DNA of 64,000 nt from Natranaeroarchaeum sp042663585 (GTDB lineage: Archaea > Halobacteriota > Halobacteria > Halobacteriales > Natronoarchaeaceae): NCBI RefSeq assembly GCF_042663585.1, contig NZ_JBHTAN010000006.1, forward strand, positions 434,001-498,000. The letters are read 5' to 3'. The position numbers and the translations under genes are program-made. Position 1 is the first letter of the stretch, and each line of letters opens with the position of its first letter. This document shows, piece after piece, positions 58,039-64,000 of the stretch. The notes under the pieces are model-generated. The model was not told the origin of the DNA, made no database searches, and saw nothing but the letters and a program-made list of their open reading frames with translations.

Positions 58039-58902
58039 CTATTCGCTGTCGGGGTCGACCGTCTGAAACGCCTTCGCGACGTCCTCTCTCCATTGGCGCG
58101 CGTTCTTGAGTTCGCCCTCGATTGCCGTCAAGTTCCGTCTGAGTGTCTCTCTGGTCTCGTCGACGGCTCCCTCGAGGGTATCAAGGTCGGCATCGCGGCG
58201 CTGTCCGTCCTGCTTGACTGCCTCGATATCGGTTTCGAGTCTGTCGATGCGTTCGACCTGCGTTTCGATCTCGTCGTGAACCGCCGCGAGTTCCTCGTTG
58301 AGTGCTTCGACCTCGTCCAGCAGGTCGGTATCGGTGTCGAAGAGGTCTTCCATCGCCTGGATGTACGCTTCGAGATCGAGAAACCGGGACTTGAGATGGG
58401 TGAACTGGACTTCCATCCGTCGCCTGTCCTGAATACCCAATGCCTCCCGGAGTTCGGACCGCTTGCCGTCGGTCACGGCTCCGTTTTCGAGCGCGTCGAT
58501 CAGTTCGTCGACGGGTGTGGACTCGGCCTTGGCCTCCCGCTCCTCCGCATCGCCATCGGTGACCGTGATGCGTTGCTCGTCGTCTCGCTGGTGGTCCGTC
58601 GTGCTGTCGGCGCCCCCTGTCCCCTCGTCGGCAGCGGCGTCTCCTCCGTCGGAGGTGTCCCCTTCACTTAGAAGTTCGTCGAGGCTGACGCTGTCTTCTT
58701 CCATCTCTAGCTCGCCGTACTGGTCCAGGAACTCCAGATAGCTCGGATCCTCGACGAGGCCGTCGGCGCTCATCTCGTCCACCTCGTCCTGCAGTTCCCC
58801 GAACTGCTCGGTATCCGGGGCGCCCTCCCGAGTTGCCCCGCGTATGAACTCGTCGATGTCGTTTTCGGACTCGCCCGTGTGATTGTTGTCTTTATGTTCC
58901 AT
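58039..58902 (-). CDS. acidic coiled-coil protein of unknown function
   Basis: This 287-residue cytoplasmic protein begins MEHKDNNHTGESENDIDEFI and has an acidic disordered N-terminal half (DEGTGGADSTTDHQRDDEQ). A short domain ELIDALENGAVTDGKRSELR precedes a long coiled coil (LLDEVEALNEELAAVHDEIE, TQVERIDRLETDIEAVKQDG, ETLRRNLTAIEGELKNARQW). No catalytic motif is visible. Such proteins in haloarchaea often serve as structural or adaptor proteins. Four imperfect tandem repeats precede the start codon (58905-59020). I do not recognise the family. Confidence 0.6.
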   Translation of the reverse strand: MEHKDNNHTGESENDIDEFIRGATREGAPDTEQFGELQDEVDEMSADGLVEDPSYLEFLDQYGELEMEEDSVSLDELLSEGDTSDGGDAAADEGTGGADSTTDHQRDDEQRITVTDGDAEEREAKAESTPVDELIDALENGAVTDGKRSELREALGIQDRRRMEVQFTHLKSRFLDLEAYIQAMEDLFDTDTDLLDEVEALNEELAAVHDEIETQVERIDRLETDIEAVKQDGQRRDADLDTLEGAVDETRETLRRNLTAIEGELKNARQWREDVAKAFQTVDPDSE

Positions 58903-58904
58903 CG

Positions 58905-59020
58905 GTCTCCCCTAAACTGGTTTTGCTCCGTATCCCAGTCCCCCGCAAACCTGTTTCGCTCCGTGCCCCATCGGTCTCCCCCAAACTGGTTGCTCCGTAT
59001 CCCAGTTGCCCCCAACTAGT
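58905..59020. repeat. tandem repeats in front of the coiled-coil gene
   Basis: Four imperfect units of about 28-38 bp: CCCCTAAACTGGTTTTGCTC CGTATCCCAGT, then CCCCGCAAACCTGTTTCGCT, then CCCCCAAACTGGTTGCTCCG, then CCCCCAACTAGTTACTG. They overlap the promoter area of the minus-strand gene and could be regulator sites. The remaining 59021-59229 holds no gene. Confidence 0.6.
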
Positions 59021-59229
59021 TACTGAGAATACATATCTAAAAGCGTTTGGATAGCTACAATTGTTTTCACTTTTGTAGCGTAGAACTCTGCCCTGTTGAA
59101 ATAATACTACACAGATATTCAGTATTTCAGGAACGCGAATCTGGCTGTGGTCCGAAACCGCCCGATCTGTCCGTCAGCGAGTCACGCGTAGACACCCGGA
59201 ACTCGTCACCGACCACTCGAAGCCGTTCT

Positions 59230-60366
59230 TCACCTGCCGATCGACGAGCGGCGCTCGCTCACCGGTTCCGGATCGTCCTGGTAGAAGAAGTTCGGTCGCT
59301 CGACGCTGTTGTCGTACTGGTTCTCGAAGACGTGCGTCGTCGCCGAACTCATCGGTGGGAGCAGCCAGTCACGATCACCCGTGACGTCGCGGCCTGCTTC
59401 GTCCTCGTTGCGCTCGAACTGCTGGAACTGCTCGGTGACCGTGTGGTGATCGACGATCTGGACGCCCGCCTCGTCGAAGGAGTGTAACACCGCCCGATTC
59501 AACACGAGCAGGGCCTCGTCCTTCCAGAGGGTCCGATCCCGACTCGTATCGAGACCGAGATGTTCGGCGACGGTAGGCAACATATCGTAGCGGTCCTCGT
59601 CCGCGAGGTTCCGCGAGCCGATCTCGGTGGAGACGTACCAGCCGCTGAAGGGCGCGGCGGTGTACTGGATGCCGCCGATCTCCATGCGCATGTTCGAGAC
59701 GACGGGGACGTCGTACCAGTAGAGACCGAGCTCTTCGAACCAGTCGTACTCGGGATGACTGAGCGGGACTTCGCCGATTGCGGAGTCCGGTAGCTCGAAG
59801 ATCTCGGGCTCCTCGTCGCGGATCTGGACGACGTGGGGCAGGATATCGAAGGCCGTCCTCTCGCCCTCCCAGCCCCGGGACTGGCAGTACTCCGTCAACT
59901 CGACCTCGTCGGGGTCGCCGACGATGCCGTCGTCGGTCCGATAGCCCGCGTACCGCAGCAGTTCGTAGTTCCAGAGTCGGACCTGCTGTTCGCCGTCGAT
60001 CATCGGCTTGAAGACGGTGAGCAGCGGGACGATATCGCCGCCGTTCCGGGCGTGTTCGAGGTGGTTACAGCAGGCCTCGTGGACCTCGCGAGCGGTCTCG
60101 CAGTCACGGGCGTCGGCGACGTTGAGGGCTTGCCAGAACAGCCGTCCGATGCACCGATTGCTGTTGCGCCACGCCATCTTCGCGCCGTGTTCGAGTTCCT
60201 CGCTGGTGTGGTCGTAGTGCCCCCGTCGCGCGATTTCGTCTTCGATCTCGTCAAGTCTGTCGTCGATAGCATCCTCCTTCCCGAGTTCCGTGTAACACTG
60301 CTCGATGAACTCGTAGGCCTCCTCAAACAGTTCCACCCGATCGTACTCGGGCAGTGACTCGTGCAT
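59230..60366 (-). CDS. nos: nitric oxide synthase oxygenase (NOS)
   Basis: This 378-residue protein matches prokaryotic NOS oxygenase in length and motifs. MAWRNSNRCIGRLFWQALNV carries the heme-ligand Cys72 in the WRNxxRCIGR box. WYDVPVVSNMRMEIGG and AAPFSGWYVSTEIGSRNLAD hold the substrate Glu and nearby pocket residues. FEELGLYWYDVP and HSFDEAGVQIVDHHTVTEQF belong to the C-terminal core. NOS oxidises arginine to NO and citrulline. There is no reductase domain, so an external electron donor is needed. The start at 60366 (MHESLPEYDRV) fits the family; in-frame upstream codons exist. Archaeal NOS genes are known but rare. Confidence 0.92.
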   Translation of the reverse strand: MHESLPEYDRVELFEEAYEFIEQCYTELGKEDAIDDRLDEIEDEIARRGHYDHTSEELEHGAKMAWRNSNRCIGRLFWQALNVADARDCETAREVHEACCNHLEHARNGGDIVPLLTVFKPMIDGEQQVRLWNYELLRYAGYRTDDGIVGDPDEVELTEYCQSRGWEGERTAFDILPHVVQIRDEEPEIFELPDSAIGEVPLSHPEYDWFEELGLYWYDVPVVSNMRMEIGGIQYTAAPFSGWYVSTEIGSRNLADEDRYDMLPTVAEHLGLDTSRDRTLWKDEALLVLNRAVLHSFDEAGVQIVDHHTVTEQFQQFERNEDEAGRDVTGDRDWLLPPMSSATTHVFENQYDNSVERPNFFYQDDPEPVSERRSSIGR

Positions 60367-60498
60367 AGCGGGCGTTGGGAGTTCGCGATAATACGTGTAA
60401 CGACAGCGAATGACGAACATCCACGGACTCGAACACACGGCCACCGGTCGCACCGACGTGTTTTTGTTCGGTCCGACCAACGGGCAGTCAGTGATTCG

Positions 60499-60747
60499 AT
60501 GAGTGGATCCGGTCCGGGCGTCGTCGGTAAACTGCGAACTCTGAACGAGTCGGGACGCCTGTACGTGCTCGTGGGCACTGTCACCGCGATCCTCTCGTGG
60601 GTCGTCATGCCGCTGCTGGGGCTGATCGCAGGCTTCTGTGGGATCGAACTCTACCGGAAAAAGGGGTTACCGCTCTCGGGAATCGTCATCGGCGGAATCG
60701 GTATCGCCGCCGTCCTGACGTGGTTCGTAATTCTGGCGATCTACTGA
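60499..60747 (+). CDS. small two-helix membrane protein
   Basis: This is an 82-residue protein with two hydrophobic segments (LYVLVGTVTAILSWVVMPLL, GLIAGFCGI and SGIVIGGIGIAAVLTWFVIL) joined by a short charged loop (ELYRKKGLPL). It is typical of DUF4190-like small haloarchaeal membrane proteins, a family with no known function. It is convergent with the dehydrogenase gene, with only 6 bp between stops. Confidence 0.65.
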   Translation: MSGSGPGVVGKLRTLNESGRLYVLVGTVTAILSWVVMPLLGLIAGFCGIELYRKKGLPLSGIVIGGIGIAAVLTWFVILAIY

Positions 60748-60753
60748 CCGGCG

Positions 60754-61794
60754 TCAGGGCGTGATCACCGCTCGCCCCTCGATCTCGCGGTTTTCGAGCA
60801 TCTCGGCGACGGTGTTGATCTCGTCGAGATCGAACTGTGTGGTGTGGAGGTCGACGTCGCCGCGCTCGACGAGCGAGACGAGTTCCTGTAGCTCCGTGTA
60901 CTTGCCGACGATATTGCCCTGGTAGGCGAACTCGCCGTTGACCAGGGCCTGTGCCGGTTCGTGGATGTGGCCGCCGTAGCCGATGATGTGGTGGTCGCCG
61001 CCGGCCGCACAGATGTCCGGAGCCAGCGCCGTCGTCGAGTCCGCACCGACGAAGTCGAGCACCTGCGCCGCGCCGCTCCCGTCGGTGAGGCCCTCGATTT
61101 CGTCCGGAATATCCTGGCTCTCCGGGTCGAGCGTGTAGTGGGCGCCGAGGTCGCTCGCGAGGTCTCTGGCTTCCTCTTTGATGTCGACGGCGACGATGTC
61201 CGTTGCGCTCATGGCGTCGATACACTGGAGGCCGATGTGGCCGAGACCACCGATACCGATGACGACTGTCGTATCGCCGGGATTGAGCTCTCGGACGGCC
61301 TTCTTTGCGGCGTGATACGCCGTGATCCCCGCGTCGGCGTGAGGCGCGATATCGGCCGGATCGACGCCGTCAGGTAGCGGAATGACTGCTCGCTCGTTCG
61401 TGAGCAGGATATCGGCGAAGCCGCCGTCGGTCGTCAGCCCGGAGAACTGGTCGTTCTCGCAGTACATCGTCTCGCCCATCCGGCAGGCCCGACAGGTGCC
61501 ACAGGTCCGGACCGGATGGCAGATCACCTGATCGCCCTCGGAGACGATCTCTACTTCGTCGGCGACCTCGACGACGGTCCCCGCGTTCTCGTGGCCGAGC
61601 GTCATCGGCAGGGGCTGTGGGACGTACTCCTCCCACATCCCCTCGATGATGTGGTTGTCAGTCTGGCACCAGCCCGCGCCCTCGACGTCGACGAGGACGT
61701 GATCGCTGGCCGATAGCTGTGGCTGATCGATCTCGTCGAGTGAGAGGCCGTTCGACATGTCGTGGGTGTACTCGTGGAGTCTAGCTGCCTGCAT
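60754..61794 (-). CDS. zinc-dependent alcohol dehydrogenase
   Basis: This is a 346-residue medium-chain dehydrogenase. The catalytic zinc Cys is in GAGWCQTDNHIIEG, with HENAGTVVEVADEVEI as the GHE box. The structural-zinc Cys cluster is CGTCRACRMGETMYC. The NAD(P) fold has GIGGLGHIGLQCIDAM. The start at 61794 (MQAARLHEYTHDMSNG) is preferred over the one at 61821. It probably oxidises alcohols to aldehydes, or the reverse. It may act with the aldo/keto reductase gene 57 bp upstream on the same strand. Confidence 0.9.
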   Translation of the reverse strand: MQAARLHEYTHDMSNGLSLDEIDQPQLSASDHVLVDVEGAGWCQTDNHIIEGMWEEYVPQPLPMTLGHENAGTVVEVADEVEIVSEGDQVICHPVRTCGTCRACRMGETMYCENDQFSGLTTDGGFADILLTNERAVIPLPDGVDPADIAPHADAGITAYHAAKKAVRELNPGDTTVVIGIGGLGHIGLQCIDAMSATDIVAVDIKEEARDLASDLGAHYTLDPESQDIPDEIEGLTDGSGAAQVLDFVGADSTTALAPDICAAGGDHHIIGYGGHIHEPAQALVNGEFAYQGNIVGKYTELQELVSLVERGDVDLHTTQFDLDEINTVAEMLENREIEGRAVITP

Positions 61795-61851
61795 AGCTGT
61801 GGGTTCATCATGAACGATCATAAACGTATCTCAGAAACGGGTCGGGAGCCG

Positions 61852-62820
61852 CTACTCGTGGCCGCTGATCGGGACTGGCTCGTAGGGGGCTTCCAGATAC
61901 TCGATCTCGCTTCCCGAGAGGTCGATCTCGGTCGCCTCGACGGCGGCTTCGAGATGTTCGACCGAGGAGGTGCCCAGAATCGGCGTCGTTACCCACTCCT
62001 TGTGGAGTAGCCACGCCATGGCGATCTGGGCCATCGAGCGGTCCTTCTCGGCGGCCAGTTCCTGGACGCGCTCGTTGATCTTGCGGCCACCGCCCTCCGC
62101 GTACGGGCGGCCGAGCGAGGCCTCGTGTTCGCCCCGCGTCGTCGCGTCGAACTCGTCGTGCGGGCGAGTGAGGAAGCCAGCGCCGAGCGGGCTCCACGGC
62201 ATCACGCCGATGCCCTCCTTCTGACAGAGCGGGAGCATCTCGCGCTCTTCCTCCCGGTACGCGAGGTTGTAGAGGTTCTGCATCGTGGCGAAGCGTTCGA
62301 GGCCGAGCCGGTCGCTCGTGTGCAGCGCCTCGGCGAACTGGTGAGCCCACATCGAGGACGCGCCGATGTGTCTGACCTGTCCGCGTCGCACCGCGTCGTC
62401 GAGCGCGCGCAGTGTCTGCTCGATAGGCGTGTCGTGGTCCCAGCGGTGGATCTGGTAGAGGTCGACGGTGTCCATTCCCAACCTGTCCAGCGAGTTCTGC
62501 AGTTCCTGTTCGATCGCTTTCCGGGAGAGGCCCTCGGAGTTGGGGTCGTTCTCCCGCATCTGGAACCGGACCTTCGTCGCGACGACCATCTCGTCGCGGT
62601 TGTACTCCGACAGCACGTCGCCGAGGATCTCCTCGCTTTTGCCCTTGCTGTAGATGTTCGCCGTGTCGAAGAAGTTGATTCCCAGTTCGATGGCGCGCTC
62701 GATCAGCGCTTCGCTCTCGTCGCGATCCAGCATCCACTCGTTGTCGTCGCCGAAGCTCATACAGCCCAGACAGAGTTCGCTCACGTCGACGCCGGTGCTG
62801 CCGAGTGTGGTATACTCCAT
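61852..62820 (-). CDS. aldo/keto reductase
   Basis: This is a 322-residue TIM-barrel AKR. The catalytic tetrad is visible: Asp and Tyr in FFDTANIYSKGKSEEILG, Lys in MVVATKVRFQMREN and His in LYQIHRWDHDTP. The NADPH-binding end has PILGTSSVEHLEAAVEATEI. The start MEYTTLGSTGVDVSELCLGC at 62820 is standard for the family, so longer upstream starts are unlikely. It reduces aldehydes or ketones with NADPH; the substrate is unknown. It lies just upstream of the dehydrogenase gene on the same strand. Confidence 0.92.
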   Translation of the reverse strand: MEYTTLGSTGVDVSELCLGCMSFGDDNEWMLDRDESEALIERAIELGINFFDTANIYSKGKSEEILGDVLSEYNRDEMVVATKVRFQMRENDPNSEGLSRKAIEQELQNSLDRLGMDTVDLYQIHRWDHDTPIEQTLRALDDAVRRGQVRHIGASSMWAHQFAEALHTSDRLGLERFATMQNLYNLAYREEEREMLPLCQKEGIGVMPWSPLGAGFLTRPHDEFDATTRGEHEASLGRPYAEGGGRKINERVQELAAEKDRSMAQIAMAWLLHKEWVTTPILGTSSVEHLEAAVEATEIDLSGSEIEYLEAPYEPVPISGHE

Positions 62821-62883
62821 ACACGAAAAGGACGTCCAACCCTGAAAAACGTTGATGAAGGAGTGAGTGCCCAATGACATCCT

Positions 62884-62903
62884 CCGCGCCGTAAACGGCG
62901 CGG
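62884..62903. mobile_element. right-end hairpin of the second TnpB element
   Basis: CCGCGCCGT AA ACGGCGCGG is a perfect 9-bp stem 23 bp beyond the tnpB stop (62926). It corresponds to the right-end hairpins seen at 7165, 18511 and 22504. The element's insertion point lies near 62876, between it and the aldo/keto reductase gene. Confidence 0.75.
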
Positions 62904-62925
62904 TTTCCTCTCCGACGTGGGAGTC

Positions 62926-64000
62926 TCAGCCGGTCTGAGACTCACCGGAGGCAACATTCCCGTCACGGTGGACGGTACTCGGGTCTGTGCGCTGTTCTTT
63001 GGGACTTTCATGAGAGCGTGGTAACTCCGACCAGTTGTGGTCGTCCCACTCAAACCGCACGGGCGGTGCCATCCGCCTGACTCTCTTCTCTGTGTGCCGT
63101 TGACGAGACGCTCTGCGTCTCGTTCGCCAATCAGAACGTTCCGAGTTCTGATGACGCTTCAGGAACGTTTCCGATGCTGTAAGGTCGGCGTGCCCCTCGA
63201 ATCCACATGGACAGGTGAGTGTATCTTGATGCCGTGTCGTCCGGTCTGTCGAACCACACTGCGGGCACTCTTGGCTGGTCCACGCCTCTGACCGAACCTC
63301 AACCGAGATCCCATATTCCTCGGCGGTACACGCAAGTCTCTCGGTGAATTGTTTGAACGCCCAGAAGTTGTGGGTCTTGGCGTTGGTTTCGACCGACCAG
63401 TGCGTTTCGAGTACGTCGGTCAGACCACCGATATACACGGTACCGATGCCCTCGTCGTACAGTCGGTCCAGCAGGTCACGACACAATGCCTCTTGTGCGT
63501 GGTCGCGCCGACGTGTCCGTTTCCGATACAACCGCCGGATACGCTCGCTACTGTATCGGCTTTCCCGTAGCTTGGACTGCAACCGGGCGATTTCTCGTGT
63601 CGTCTCACGGAACCGCTGGAACAACTCGCGGCCTTCGTAGAGGTATTGCTGGCCGGTTGTGGTGGTACAGGCGACGAGATTGTTTGCACCAATATCCAGA
63701 GCGGCCTTCTCTGAGGCCAGTGGAGTGTCCCGTGCGTCGTCAGAAACAGTCACGGGTTGCGAAGCTCGGAAGGTGCTGTCTGTCTCGTCGTACCACAGTT
63801 CCAGCCGGCTTTGGTCATCGTAGTCAGGCCAGTTTGGGTCGCCAACAACCTCCAGCCGGAACCGACTGTTCGGGCTGTTGTGTCTGTCTCGGAGCTTTTC
63901 ACCGACGACGATCTCAAGCCGGGAGCGGTTGCCCCATTCGATGGTGTATGCGTCTTTTCGGACGACGCCTTTGAGGACACGTCCGTCGTCCTCGTTGCCA
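62926..64000 (-). CDS. tnpB: TnpB-like protein, 5' end beyond the window
   Basis: The frame is open from the window edge to a stop at 62926 (358 codons present), so the gene starts outside; an internal GTG at 63753 should not be mistaken for the start. RuvC-I Asp is in KAALDIGANNLVACTT and the last Asp in GHADLTASETFLKRH. A zinc finger CPQCGSTDRTTRHQDTLTC, then CGFEGHAD, lies between. The second acidic site, usually Glu, reads VYIGGLTDVLETHW, with Gly where Glu is expected. It belongs to a different TnpB lineage from the one at 7172. Activity is therefore uncertain. Confidence 0.85.
   Translation of the reverse strand, partial: GNEDDGRVLKGVVRKDAYTIEWGNRSRLEIVVGEKLRDRHNSPNSRFRLEVVGDPNWPDYDDQSRLELWYDETDSTFRASQPVTVSDDARDTPLASEKAALDIGANNLVACTTTTGQQYLYEGRELFQRFRETTREIARLQSKLRESRYSSERIRRLYRKRTRRRDHAQEALCRDLLDRLYDEGIGTVYIGGLTDVLETHWSVETNAKTHNFWAFKQFTERLACTAEEYGISVEVRSEAWTSQECPQCGSTDRTTRHQDTLTCPCGFEGHADLTASETFLKRHQNSERSDWRTRRRASRQRHTEKRVRRMAPPVRFEWDDHNWSELPRSHESPKEQRTDPSTVHRDGNVASGESQTG

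Noticed and set aside
59230..60366. Possible complete (reductase-fused) NOS
   Set aside because: The frame ends directly after the oxygenase domain and the adjacent genes encode no flavodoxin-like reductase.

Overview
The window comes from an extremely halophilic archaeon (class Halobacteria). The evidence is strongly acidic proteins, leaderless or near-leaderless genes with archaeal TATA boxes, an Orc1/Cdc6 initiator with ORB-like boxes, an archaeal TFB remnant, HVO_A0114-type regulators, haloarchaeal TnpB-only insertion elements, and two S-layer-type surface glycoproteins with PGF-CTERM tails. The genus cannot be assigned from the sequence alone.

Layout. 0-9 kb is a plasmid-like, heavily rearranged block. 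It holds an integrase relic, a truncated tnpB element, an AbrB/PIN toxin-antitoxin pair, a class II Fic protein, and an orc1 gene flanked on both sides by a repeat family (about 15 copies). 181-bp tandem units carrying ORB-like boxes lie next to orc1 and look like a replication origin. A TumE/HVO_A0114 module here has been split by a tnpB element. 10-18 kb holds a large HerA/VirB4-like ATPase with a nuclease-like tail, between two paralogous ATPase-DUF234 proteins, followed by an HTH/PIN pair. 18-32 kb is more accessory DNA: a MITE-like element, an OB-fold gene and its decayed copy, AbiE-like regulator/nucleotidyltransferase genes, an ArdC/IrrE-like metalloprotease, small zinc-finger proteins, a cold-shock protein and a truncated TFB. 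Five genes in this part share a strong hairpin placed 26-30 nt upstream of the start codon.

32-39 kb carries an ABC exporter, a universal stress protein, a bactofilin-like membrane protein and a GlmM-type mutase. 39-41.7 kb is another toxin-antitoxin cluster, with a RelE/ParE-like toxin damaged by a 49-bp triplication and a stop codon, and a duplicated nucleotidyltransferase module. 42-49.3 kb holds two tandem surface-glycoprotein genes, each ending in a terminator. 49.4-53 kb has a DUF433/DUF5615 pair, a broken orphan antitoxin, a PQQ-repeat lipoprotein and a second TumE module with a broken toxin.

53-62.8 kb looks like ordinary chromosome: class III aminotransferase, MgtC/DUF4010 protein, PadR regulator, amphi-Trp protein, Trm5-like methyltransferase, tRNA-Thr(CGT) with repeated 3' ends, a coiled-coil protein, a nitric oxide synthase oxygenase, an alcohol dehydrogenase and an aldo/keto reductase. 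The window ends inside a second, different TnpB element. The dominant theme is a decayed integrated replicon loaded with toxin-antitoxin modules, several of which have lost the toxin and kept the antitoxin.
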